A DNA stretch of 23,339 nucleotides from Flammeovirgaceae bacterium UBA7330 (GTDB lineage Bacteria > Bacteroidota > Bacteroidia > Cytophagales > Cyclobacteriaceae). The stretch spans positions 1 to 23,339 of the forward strand of contig DKPQ01000013.1 in NCBI GenBank assembly GCA_002471275.1, given 5' to 3'. The notes beneath the pieces were generated by a model, which was not told the origin of the DNA, ran no database searches, and saw only the letters and a program-made list of their open reading frames with translations. Position 1 is the first letter of the stretch. Each line of letters starts with the position of its first letter. The position numbers were made by a program, and so were the translations under genes. Shown piece after piece: positions 15,573 through 23,297 of this stretch.

Positions 15573-16154
15573 ATGCACGAGATCGAGCCATATTACAATT
15601 GGTTAAACTACTACGACTCCAGCGAAGACCCGGAATCTCCATTCTATGGGAAGGAATACAACTATGACCTTTACTCTGAAAATATTTATGGCTATTTCAT
15701 CGATCCGGGATGGGATTATATGGGCTCAGAAACGCTTTATATCAAAATCCTGTATACCAACTACGAGGAAGGGGTTACGATCATAGAGATGTTGGGTGAG
15801 TGGAATGATGCGATCAACAATGACATCATGCATTTTAAAAGGAATGTGATCGAGTACCTCAACATGAAGGGGATCGATAAATTCATCCTGATCGGAGAAA
15901 ATGTGCTGAATTTTCATGGGAGTGACGACTGCTATTATGAAGAGTGGATGGAGGAGCTGGATGACGGATGGATCGTTGCGATCAATTTCAGAGACTTTGT
16001 TATTGCGGAAATGTCTCACTACAACGTAGATGCATTTATCAACTTTGGGGGCACATTTGACATACTCAACTGGCGAACCTATCCTCCGATTAAGCTTTAT
16101 GCCCTGATCCGGGAAATCATGAGCAAGAGGTTGTCTACTTCTTCAGACTATTGA
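15573..16154 (+). CDS. Acidic, aromatic-rich protein of unknown function
   Basis: 193 residues, not recognised. No signal peptide, no membrane segment and no known motif. The first 60 residues are unusually rich in Tyr, Trp, Asp and Glu (YYNWLNYYDSSEDPESPFYG), while the middle (about 60-150) alternates beta-like segments (YIKILYTNYEEGVTIIEML, IDKFILIGENVLNF, DGWIVAINFRDFVIAEM) with an amphipathic helix, suggesting a compact alpha/beta domain. The strong net negative charge in the N-terminal part is notable. The ATG at 15573 is only 13 bp beyond the terminator T-run and lacks a Shine-Dalgarno sequence. Its 3' end overlaps the 3' end of the convergent ParA gene by 7 bp. Codon use and composition look like the neighbours, so it appears resident. 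No function is proposed. Confidence 0.8.
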   Translation: MHEIEPYYNWLNYYDSSEDPESPFYGKEYNYDLYSENIYGYFIDPGWDYMGSETLYIKILYTNYEEGVTIIEMLGEWNDAINNDIMHFKRNVIEYLNMKGIDKFILIGENVLNFHGSDDCYYEEWMEELDDGWIVAINFRDFVIAEMSHYNVDAFINFGGTFDILNWRTYPPIKLYALIREIMSKRLSTSSDY

Positions 16155-16960
16155 TTTTGGTTGAAAAAGCCAGATGCTAACAATTGATCATCTAAAAATT
16201 TGATGTTGAATTTGGCCAGCAACTCGTCGCTTAATTGAAGAAAATCTCTGGCGACGCTGTTGTCGGGATTGATCCTGTTGATGGACTTTCCTACATCTGA
16301 TGCTTCTGCCACCTTGATGCTGTTTCTGATCTGGGTACTCAGGATCATGTCCATAAACTCTTCGGTAGATTCCCGGTATTTGTCCTGGTGATGTAGAAGG
16401 TTTTTTCGATACATATTGAAGAAAATCCCCAGTATATTCAGGGGCTTGATCCGTTCTACTTCATATAGGTAGGAGAGCAGGGTCTTTACCCCTGAAATAG
16501 AAAAAGAATCCGGTATGGCAGGGATCAGGATACTATCTACATTGGCGAGGAAGGATTTCACCAGCATTCCGAAATGCGTCGGAAGATCGAAGATCACAAT
16601 GTCATATTCTTTCTTTACCAGGTAAGTGATTTTTTGGATAATGCTGGTACCGAACGTAATGAATTGATTGTTGGACTCAATGTTGACCATCTGGAAGTCC
16701 CCCGGGAGCAGATGGAGGTATGGTGTGATAGGTACGGTAGCAATGGTATCAGGTACCTGATCATGCAACATTTTTTTTAAGTAGTAAAAAATGGTATTCG
16801 GTTCCTCGTTCTTTCCAAAAGCCATGGAAAGGTTGCATTGAGGATCACAATCGATGAGCAGGACTTTAAATGATCGCGACCAGGCATACCCCAAATTTAG
16901 AGCAGATGTAGTCTTACCTACACCCCCTTTAAAATTGTATATCGCGATTGTATTGGCCAT
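16148..16960 (-). CDS. Orphan ParA/Soj family ATPase
   Basis: 270 residues. The deviant Walker A box FKGGVGKTT occupies 10-18 with signature lysine K11 and P-loop lysine K16; LLIDCDPQCN (34-43) carries D39 of the A' motif; Walker B is IVIFDLPTHFG (121-131) with D125, where most ParA proteins have D-x-P-P-S/A. These ATPases form ATP-dependent dimers that bind DNA and position plasmids, chromosomes or protein machines. No ParB gene or parS-like repeat lies next to it, so chromosome segregation is not supported; orphan ParA proteins often position a cytoplasmic or polar complex. Upstream is 82 bp of AT-rich spacer before a gene of the same direction. Its only close partner by position is the acidic protein, whose 3' end overlaps by 7 bp on the other strand. 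Confidence 0.92.
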   Translation of the reverse strand: MANTIAIYNFKGGVGKTTSALNLGYAWSRSFKVLLIDCDPQCNLSMAFGKNEEPNTIFYYLKKMLHDQVPDTIATVPITPYLHLLPGDFQMVNIESNNQFITFGTSIIQKITYLVKKEYDIVIFDLPTHFGMLVKSFLANVDSILIPAIPDSFSISGVKTLLSYLYEVERIKPLNILGIFFNMYRKNLLHHQDKYRESTEEFMDMILSTQIRNSIKVAEASDVGKSINRINPDNSVARDFLQLSDELLAKFNIKFLDDQLLASGFFNQNQ

Positions 16961-17042
16961 AGTTTGCTGGTAAGGCTACAATTTAACCAAAAAAGGCCAA
17001 TCATAAAATAATTTAAAAAATTCACAAAAAATAACAAAAATA

Positions 17043-17486
17043 CTAGTTGAATCGATAGCGAATCATGATTCCCCAGTTGTCCGTGTTAAAGTCACCGGGG
17101 CCTGTAATAATCACTGCCGGTCTCCAGTCAAAACCAACGGTAAGCGGGATGTCAAAAACATATTCTATGCCGAAGTTACCAGCCACTCCCAGGTGGGCAT
17201 CATTGTACAGATAAAGCTCAGGACCCACCCCAGGATACAACCTCAAGCCTTCAGCATCTTCTACGTTAAACATCCAATCGAAGTAGGTGCCGATCGTGAC
17301 TCCATTGTTGTCAAAGTAGAGTGTAGGGTGTAGCCTGGGCTTGGCGGCAAGCGGGAGGGTAAAGTCCAATGCAACATTGTTATTAAATCCACCTCCGAAG
17401 CGGAGACCACCTTCGAAATAGTTTTGAGCCTGTGAGTAATAAATGATTGATACAAGTAAGCTGAGGGTTAGAAAGACCTTCTTCAT
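17043..17486 (-). CDS. Small outer-membrane beta-barrel-like protein
   Basis: 147 residues. A clean signal peptide is present (MKKVFLTLSLLVSIIYYSQAQ, cut near residue 20 or 21). The mature 127 residues are a run of short amphipathic strands with glycine and aromatic residues (FEGGLRFGGGF, GVTIGTYFDWMF, HLGVAGNFGIEYVF, LTVGFDWRPAVI) and the last strand ends WGIMIRYRFN, like an eight-strand outer-membrane barrel. The exact family is not recognised and no enzymatic motif is visible. It lies 88 bp downstream of the SprT-like gene in the same direction and may have its own promoter; no GC-rich terminator is seen after it, only an AT-rich spacer. Confidence 0.75.
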   Translation of the reverse strand: MKKVFLTLSLLVSIIYYSQAQNYFEGGLRFGGGFNNNVALDFTLPLAAKPRLHPTLYFDNNGVTIGTYFDWMFNVEDAEGLRLYPGVGPELYLYNDAHLGVAGNFGIEYVFDIPLTVGFDWRPAVIITGPGDFNTDNWGIMIRYRFN

Positions 17487-17574
17487 TTGGATAATTAGGT
17501 TTTAGTTTTTTTGATATAAATAAAACGGTTCAGGCTCACTCTATATAAGTATTACCGTCAAAAAAGTTGCGTTT

Positions 17575-18180
17575 TTATTCTACTATTTTTACCGAAGCTA
17601 TCTCGCTGATCAGGTACCTTCTTCCGGAAGCCATTTCTTTGCATACCGACCGGGTTCTTTTCACCTCAAGCTTTTGAAAAACCCGCCCATTAAAGTCGAA
17701 CTTGTCACCGATGTTCACAGACTTCAGCGAAACATCATCAGAAGGGTGATCAAACTTCCTCAGGACATTGTAAAGTGTAGGGTCTGAGCAGCTGGAAGCC
17801 TTTGGGTTTTTAAAATAGTTTGTGATGGCATGTAATACCATTGGAGGAAAGATCTTATCATTCAATACCGGCTGGCTCACTTTTTTGAAGGCGTCTTTCC
17901 ATTCCTGTCCGTGAGGGTTCACCTTGTTTTTGTATTCATTGAATGTGATCAGGTGAGCCACCTCATGCAGATAAGTCAGGAGAAAAGCGTAAGGATTCAG
18001 ATCATTATTGATCGTGATGACATGTTTCTTTTCCGGGTAAGTAAAGCGATAATCACCCAGCTTGGTTTGCCTGCTCTTTTTGATCTTAAATTCAAAGCCA
18101 AAGTGCTCGTACAGCTTGACACAGTAGGCTGCAGATGGTTCGGGCACAAATCGTTTGAATATTTCTAAGTAGCTACTCAA
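17575..18180 (-). CDS. SprT-like zinc metalloprotease-domain protein
   Basis: 201 residues beginning with TTG at 18180; no ATG or GTG alternative exists near the conserved N-terminus. The SprT active site is clear: HEVAHL at 72-77 (ligands H72 and H76, catalytic E73) and a third ligand H90 in NPHGQEWKDAF, the usual spacing. The C-terminal zinc-ribbon of SprT proteins seems degraded: only isolated cysteines remain and no CxxC pair is seen, though a GRRYLIS strand is kept. Bacterial SprT proteins have no settled function; the related SPRTN of eukaryotes removes DNA-protein crosslinks. The gene starts two bases after the der stop, so it is in an operon with der. Confidence 0.9.
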   Translation of the reverse strand: MSSYLEIFKRFVPEPSAAYCVKLYEHFGFEFKIKKSRQTKLGDYRFTYPEKKHVITINNDLNPYAFLLTYLHEVAHLITFNEYKNKVNPHGQEWKDAFKKVSQPVLNDKIFPPMVLHAITNYFKNPKASSCSDPTLYNVLRKFDHPSDDVSLKSVNIGDKFDFNGRVFQKLEVKRTRSVCKEMASGRRYLISEIASVKIVE

Positions 18181-18182
18181 TG

Positions 18183-19493
18183 CTATTTTTTCCTGAAAAT
18201 AACGGTTACAGGGACCCCGCTGAAATCAAAGTGCTCCCTGAGCTTATGGATCAAAAAGCGCTCATAGGCAGGTTTGATGTCTTTGGGATAATTACAGAAA
18301 AACGCAAATGTAGGGCTGGGAGTGGGAAGTTGTGTAATGTATTTGATCTTGATATACTTTCCCCTCACTGATGGTGGTGGCTTGGCGTCAATTTCGGGGA
18401 GTAGCTTTTCATTCAGCTTGGAGGTAGGCACTTTTCTGTGTCTGTTGTCATTGATGTGGATGGCCTGCTCTATCACCTGGAAGATCCGTTGCTTCTCCAG
18501 CACACTGGTGAAGATAATGGGCACGTAATTAAACTCTCCCAGGCGTTCCAGCATTTGCTTTTTGTAGATATCAGCCGTTTTGGTATCCTTTTCGATGAGG
18601 TCCCACTTGTTTACCATGATGATCAGCCCTTTTTTATAGCGCTGTGAAAGGCTGATGATATTTAAGTCCTGAGCCTCCAGCCCAAACTGGGCATCTAGCA
18701 TGACAATACAGACGTCCGAATCCTGTAAGGCCTGGATCGCCCGCAAGACCGAATAAAACTCGATCTTTTCACGTACATTGGATTTTTTGCGGATTCCGGC
18801 CGTATCGGTAAGAATAAAGTCCTTTCCAAAAAGGTTATATCGTGAATCTATTGCATCCCGGGTGGTTCCTGCAGCATTGTGGACGATGGACCGGTCTTTA
18901 CCTAGCAGAGCATTCAGAAATGATGATTTTCCCACATTGGGTCTACCAACGATCGCTATCCTGGGAAGCGCGTCTTGTTCCTGGTCCCGCTCCTCTGGAT
19001 CCAGCTGCTTCACCACTTCGTCCAGCAGGTCACCTGTGCCGGACCCACTGGCAGAGGAGATAGGAAATAGCTGTTCAGAGATCCCCAGAGCGTAAAACTC
19101 GCTGGAATTGAATGATTTTTCCTGGTTGTCCGCTTTATTGGCAACGATGAATGTGGGCTTATTTACTTCCCGGATCACATTGGCAAAGTCCTGATCGAGC
19201 GGATGTAAGCCATCGTGGCAGTCCGTCATGAAGAGGATGACATTCGCTTCGCTGAGCGCTTCCTTTACCTGTGTGCGGATGGCCACTTCAAAAGAGTCAT
19301 CAGAACCTTCTACATATCCACCAGTATCTATGACGGTGAATGACTTGCCATTCCACTCAGCATAGCCATAGTGACGATCACGGGTCACTCCGGAGGAGTT
19401 GTCCATGATGGCCTGTCTCTTTTCTACCAACCTGTTAAAAAAGGTGGATTTGCCCACATTGGGTCTACCTACGATTGCAACGATGTTTGCCAA
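18183..19493 (-). CDS. der: Ribosome-assembly GTPase Der (EngA)
   Basis: 436 residues, the normal length. Two GTPase domains are in tandem: G1 GRPNVGKS at 9-16, DTGG at 56-59 and NKAD at 119-122; then G1 GRPNVGKS at 183-190, DTAG at 230-233 and NKWD at 295-298. A C-terminal KH-like domain (about 350-436) ends in GVPVTVIFRKK. Der acts in 50S subunit assembly in the cytoplasm. The start is TTG at 19493, since no ATG or GTG lies in frame before the conserved NIVAIVGRPNVG. The sprT-like gene follows after two bases. A TAATTTTG -7 element lies about 24 bp upstream. Confidence 0.98.
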   Translation of the reverse strand: MANIVAIVGRPNVGKSTFFNRLVEKRQAIMDNSSGVTRDRHYGYAEWNGKSFTVIDTGGYVEGSDDSFEVAIRTQVKEALSEANVILFMTDCHDGLHPLDQDFANVIREVNKPTFIVANKADNQEKSFNSSEFYALGISEQLFPISSASGSGTGDLLDEVVKQLDPEERDQEQDALPRIAIVGRPNVGKSSFLNALLGKDRSIVHNAAGTTRDAIDSRYNLFGKDFILTDTAGIRKKSNVREKIEFYSVLRAIQALQDSDVCIVMLDAQFGLEAQDLNIISLSQRYKKGLIIMVNKWDLIEKDTKTADIYKKQMLERLGEFNYVPIIFTSVLEKQRIFQVIEQAIHINDNRHRKVPTSKLNEKLLPEIDAKPPPSVRGKYIKIKYITQLPTPSPTFAFFCNYPKDIKPAYERFLIHKLREHFDFSGVPVTVIFRKK

Positions 19494-19516
19494 GGATGTT
19501 CGGATTTATAAAGGGG

Positions 19517-19524
19517 CAAAATTA
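19517..19524 (-). promoter_or_regulatory. Possible -7 element for der-sprT
   Basis: On the minus strand it reads TAATTTTG, a full match to TAnnTTTG, 23 bp before the der start codon. The nearest TTG upstream is 23 bp away, longer than the normal 19-21 bp, so only half of the promoter is supported. Confidence 0.35.
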
Positions 19525-19637
19525 GTGAATAAATTCATCGCCCTACCCAACAACTCAAAGGCTTATCTCAAGGTTCATTGTTTGACTGTCTTTCATGGCT
19601 TTTTAGTACACTAATGTTTAGTTTAGGCTGCAAATCA

Positions 19638-22202
19638 ATGATTATGAGGATTATCCTATACCAGCTTCTCCTGTTTCACACATTTTTCACTTTTGCTCAG
19701 GTCGACCTTTCCTACTATTTACCAGCAGGATTGACCTACAACCCGGAGGTTCCAACACCTAAAGAGGTTATCGGTTTTCATCCGGGAGAATGGCATGTCG
19801 GGCACGACCAACTGGTTTACTATATGCGAAACATCGCCAATTCATCGGACCGGGTGATCATTGAAGAGATTGGGAGGACTTACGAAAACAGACCATTGGT
19901 CCAGCTCATCATTACCTCAGAGGCTAATCATGCCAGATTGGAGGAAATCAGAACCCAGCATGTACTGTTGTCTGATCCGGCACGCTCGGGTGGCCTGAAT
20001 ACCGAAAGTATGCCCATCGTGATCTGGTTGGGCTATTCTGTTCACGGCAATGAAGCCAGTGGTGCAAACGCATCGCTTTTGACAGCCTATCACCTGGCGG
20101 CCGCCCAGGGAGCTGAGATAGATGAGCTGCTCGAAAATGCTGTGGTAATCATTGACCCGTCTTTCAATCCCGACGGGCTGAATCGATTTTCCAGCTGGGT
20201 AAACTCACATCGATCACATGTCATCAACCCGGACCCTAACGATAGAGAATACGATGAGGCATGGCCGGGAGGGCGTACTAATCATTACTGGTTTGACCTG
20301 AACAGGGACTGGCTGCCACTGGCGCATCCCGAGTCCAGGGGACGCATACAAAGATTTCATGACTGGAAACCCAACATCTTGACGGACCACCATGAAATGG
20401 GGACCAACAGTACTTTCTTTTTTCAACCCGGGATCCCCTCCCGGAAATATCCGTGGACTCCCGAAAAGAATGTGGAGCTGACACAAAAGATGGCGACTTT
20501 CCATGCTAAATACCTGGATGAGATCGGATCGCTTTATTATTCCAGGGAGAGCTATGATGACTTTTACATCGGCAAAGGATCTACCTATCCGGATATCAAT
20601 GGATCAGTTGGCGTGCTGTTTGAGCAGGCCAGCTCACGTGGTCATGCACAGGAGAATCCGTTTGGGATCCTGACATTTCCCATGGCCATCCGAAATCACT
20701 TTACCACATCGCTTTCCACACTGGCTTCAGGAATTGCTTACAAGAAAGAATTCCTGGATTTTCAACGGGATTTTTATTTGGAGTCCAGCTCTTTGGCTTC
20801 CCAGGATCGGGTAAAGGCTTACGTTTTTGGTAGTGATAAAGACCCGGTCAGAAATAATGAATTGCTGAAAGTACTGAGGCAACATCAGATCCGGGTTTAT
20901 AACCTTAAGTCCTCTTTGGCGAAAAATGGGAAGCAATATCAGCCCGGTAGTGCCTATGTTGTGCCGCTCAATCAACCCCAATATCGAATGGTGAAGGGCA
21001 TCTTTGAGACCCGAACAAGCTTCAATGATAGCTTGTTCTATGACGTGTCTACATGGACCTTTCCGCTGGCATATAACCTGAACTACACGTCGCTGGAAAA
21101 AGAATTCAATGCCGGGCTGCTTGGAGAAGAGGTGAAAGAACCTGGCATAGCAAACGGAAAACTTATTGGAGAGAAAGGTGCTTATGCTTATGCGATCAAA
21201 CCTCATGGTTATTACGCTTTCCGAGCTATTAACCGGCTCCTGGATAATGACATTGTGGTGTTGTATACCAATGAGGTGCATTCCAGTGGTAGCCATAGTT
21301 TCCCCAGGGGTACGATGGTCATTCCGGTTGGGGTCCAGCAGGAGAAACACGATGTGATTGAAAGTACGATCGACCGGATACTGGAAGAGGACATGGTAGA
21401 TGTCTATGCATTGACCACCGGACTGGCTCAGGGAGGTGTGGACCTTGGAAGCCGGAGTCATTCCAAAATAGAATTGCCAAAAGTTGCAGTATTGGTAGAA
21501 GACGGAATAAGTGCATACGAAGCCGGGGAAGTGTGGCACCTTTTTGATCAGCGATTAAAGATGAAGATCACCCTGCTACCCGTGAGTAAAGTAAACGGTA
21601 GGGTACTGGCCCGGTACAACCGAATCATCATTCCGAATGGAAACCTTTCTGCCATACGGGAGAGTGGTAAGGAAAACCTAAGAACCTGGGTGCAGGATGG
21701 GGGCTTGATCATTACCTGGAAAAATCCGGGACAATGGCTCAGCCTGAGCAATATTTCCAATGTGAAATACGACAGTGGAGGGACTGATGAAAAAAATAAG
21801 TACAAGCCGTATGAAGACCTGGATGAGAATCGAGGAGCCCAGGTGACAGGAGGAGCGATTTTTGAGGTCAGGGTGGATTTGAGTCATCCGCTGGCCTATG
21901 GATTGGAAAATGATCGGATCCCTTTGTTCAGGAACCACAACCTGGTGATGCAAAAATCATCTAATGAATATGCCAACCCTTTGGTGTACACGTCTGAGCC
22001 TTTGCTTTCCGGCTATGTCTCGGAAGAAAACCTGGCAAGAATCAAAGATTCTCCGGCTGTAACAGTGTCTACGCTGGGGAATGGACGGATCATCACCTTT
22101 ACTGATAATCCCAATTTCAGGGCCTATTGGTGGGGAACCAACAAACTGTTTATGAATGCCCTGTATTATGGGAAAGACATCAGCAGTGGGGCAGGGGAGT
22201 AA
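19638..22202 (+). CDS. Secreted M14-family zinc carboxypeptidase-like protein
   Basis: 854 residues from ATG at 19638 (19644 is also possible). Frames further up would place extra residues before a good signal peptide, MIMRIILYQLLLFHTFFTFA, so they are rejected. The M14 domain (about 40-380) has zinc ligands H136 and E139 in SVHGNEASG, DPSFNPDG, the substrate arginine region FDLNRDW, the third ligand H252 in DHHEMG, and the catalytic glutamate E329 in VLFEQAS. The C-terminal half (about 600-850) resembles a class I glutamine-amidotransferase-like fold (KVAVLVEDGISAYEAGEVW, then RIIIPNG) and ends DNPNFRAYWWGTNKLFMNAL, as in large Bacteroidota M14 proteins. It is probably periplasmic or outer-membrane associated. 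It lies alone between der and era on the opposite strand. Confidence 0.93.
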   Translation: MIMRIILYQLLLFHTFFTFAQVDLSYYLPAGLTYNPEVPTPKEVIGFHPGEWHVGHDQLVYYMRNIANSSDRVIIEEIGRTYENRPLVQLIITSEANHARLEEIRTQHVLLSDPARSGGLNTESMPIVIWLGYSVHGNEASGANASLLTAYHLAAAQGAEIDELLENAVVIIDPSFNPDGLNRFSSWVNSHRSHVINPDPNDREYDEAWPGGRTNHYWFDLNRDWLPLAHPESRGRIQRFHDWKPNILTDHHEMGTNSTFFFQPGIPSRKYPWTPEKNVELTQKMATFHAKYLDEIGSLYYSRESYDDFYIGKGSTYPDINGSVGVLFEQASSRGHAQENPFGILTFPMAIRNHFTTSLSTLASGIAYKKEFLDFQRDFYLESSSLASQDRVKAYVFGSDKDPVRNNELLKVLRQHQIRVYNLKSSLAKNGKQYQPGSAYVVPLNQPQYRMVKGIFETRTSFNDSLFYDVSTWTFPLAYNLNYTSLEKEFNAGLLGEEVKEPGIANGKLIGEKGAYAYAIKPHGYYAFRAINRLLDNDIVVLYTNEVHSSGSHSFPRGTMVIPVGVQQEKHDVIESTIDRILEEDMVDVYALTTGLAQGGVDLGSRSHSKIELPKVAVLVEDGISAYEAGEVWHLFDQRLKMKITLLPVSKVNGRVLARYNRIIIPNGNLSAIRESGKENLRTWVQDGGLIITWKNPGQWLSLSNISNVKYDSGGTDEKNKYKPYEDLDENRGAQVTGGAIFEVRVDLSHPLAYGLENDRIPLFRNHNLVMQKSSNEYANPLVYTSEPLLSGYVSEENLARIKDSPAVTVSTLGNGRIITFTDNPNFRAYWWGTNKLFMNALYYGKDISSGAGE

Positions 22203-22238
22203 CAAAAGCGCTTCTTAGTGCATATATCCGAAGCGCTT
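22200..22238 (-). terminator. Hairpin across the era stop codon, possible terminator
   Basis: The nine-base arms AAGCGCTTC (22206-22214) and GAAGCGCTT (22230-22238) pair around a 15-base loop that contains the last codons and the stop of era. On the minus strand the stem is followed by TTTGTT, a weak T-tract, so it could end era transcription. On the plus strand no T-run follows, so it is unlikely to end the peptidase transcript. Confidence 0.5.
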
Positions 22239-23105
22239 GAGCTTAATGTCTTTGGAGCGCCAGTCCTTTTCCACCTTCACGAAGGTCTCGAGATGGATCT
22301 GCTTCTGGAAAAAATCCTCCAGGCTTTTTCGCGCTTCAATGCCCAGCTTTTTGATGGCTTCTGCATTTTTACCGATGATGATCCCTTTTTGGGTGTTTCG
22401 CTCTACATAGATCTCTGCCCTGATGCGGATGATGCTTTCATCTTCCTTGAAGTCAGTCACGACCACCTCTGAGCTGTAGGGGATCTCCTGCTTGTAGTTG
22501 AGAAAGATCTTTTCCCGGATGATCTCAGCGGTAAAGAACCGCTCGGATCGGTCGGTGATGGCATCTTCCTGGAAGTAGGCAGGGTGCTCCGGGAGCAGCT
22601 TGATGATCTTTTCTTTCAGGTCGGTAAGGTTCTCACCACTTGTGGCTGAAACGGGGATCGGGTCGATCTCAGGGATCTGTTCTTTCCAGTACTGGACTTT
22701 GTCTACTACCTGGCTGCCTTTGGCCTGATCGATCTTATTGATCAGAAACAGCATGGGCACTTTGGTTTTCAAGGCCAGCTTGATCCAATCATCTTCATCG
22801 TTTTTGTTGCCCAGCTCCACCACATAAAGGATGATGTCTGCATCGTCGAGCGAGGCATGCACATATTTCATCATCTGTGCCTGGAGCTTGTAATGTGGGT
22901 CGATGGTGCCCGGAGTATCGGAATATACGACCTGGTATTCATCTGTGGTGTCGATACCGAAGATGCGATGCCGGGTGGTCTGTGCTTTAGGTGTAGCGAT
23001 GCTAAGTGATTCTCCCAGGAGGGCGTTCATGAGGGTGGATTTCCCCACGTTAGGTTTCCCCATGATCGTTACAAAGCCCGCTTTGAATGGTATGTTTTCT
23101 GCCAC
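22215..23105 (-). CDS. era: Ribosome-assembly GTPase Era
   Basis: 296 residues from GTG at 23105, matching the usual 300. The frame continues upstream to a TTG at 23195 but those 30 residues are unlike Era, so the GTG is chosen. GTPase motifs are G1 GKPNVGKS at 16-23, a switch TTRHRI stretch, G3 DTPG at 63-66 and NKID at 123-126. The C-terminal KH domain (about 210-296) has GIIIGKNAEAIKKLG, which in Era binds the 3' end of 16S rRNA. It functions in 30S maturation in the cytoplasm. The 3' end lies 12 bp from the convergent peptidase stop. The divergent neighbour is an initiator tRNA. Confidence 0.97.
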   Translation of the reverse strand: MAENIPFKAGFVTIMGKPNVGKSTLMNALLGESLSIATPKAQTTRHRIFGIDTTDEYQVVYSDTPGTIDPHYKLQAQMMKYVHASLDDADIILYVVELGNKNDEDDWIKLALKTKVPMLFLINKIDQAKGSQVVDKVQYWKEQIPEIDPIPVSATSGENLTDLKEKIIKLLPEHPAYFQEDAITDRSERFFTAEIIREKIFLNYKQEIPYSSEVVVTDFKEDESIIRIRAEIYVERNTQKGIIIGKNAEAIKKLGIEARKSLEDFFQKQIHLETFVKVEKDWRSKDIKLKRFGYMH

Positions 23106-23182
23106 AAGGCAAAATAAACCACTTAAGTAGAATAATGAGCCACGATTTTGAGATCTTTCTGAAGATAAAGTTGGGGGAGGCT

Positions 23183-23213
23183 TTGGGAATGTCAAAGAGT
23201 GTATTAGTTTTGC
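23183..23213 (+). promoter_or_regulatory. Bacteroidota-type promoter for the initiator tRNA
   Basis: TTTG at 23183-23186 and TAGTTTTG at 23206-23213 are separated by exactly 19 bp, matching the Bacteroidota consensus TTTG-N19-TAnnTTTG. Transcription would start near 23219, about 79 bp before the tRNA. Both elements lie in non-coding sequence on the correct strand. Confidence 0.7.
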
Positions 23214-23297
23214 ATTCCCAATTCAAACAAGGGCAGACAAATTTTACTTGTTGGGGTCATGAACTAATGAGGTTTGCCAGGTGTTTGGAAGTTATAT

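Noticed and set aside
16148..16960. A plasmid or chromosome ParAB segregation locus
   Set aside because: No parB gene and no parS-like repeats are adjacent; surrounding genes are core chromosomal genes.
20727..21539. A 270-codon minus-strand open frame inside the M14 peptidase gene
   Set aside because: Its product is featureless, while the plus frame carries conserved residues throughout; it is a shadow frame.
23106..23195. A 30-residue N-terminal extension of Era from a TTG
   Set aside because: The extension is unlike Era and proline-rich, and the GTG at 23105 gives the normal family length.
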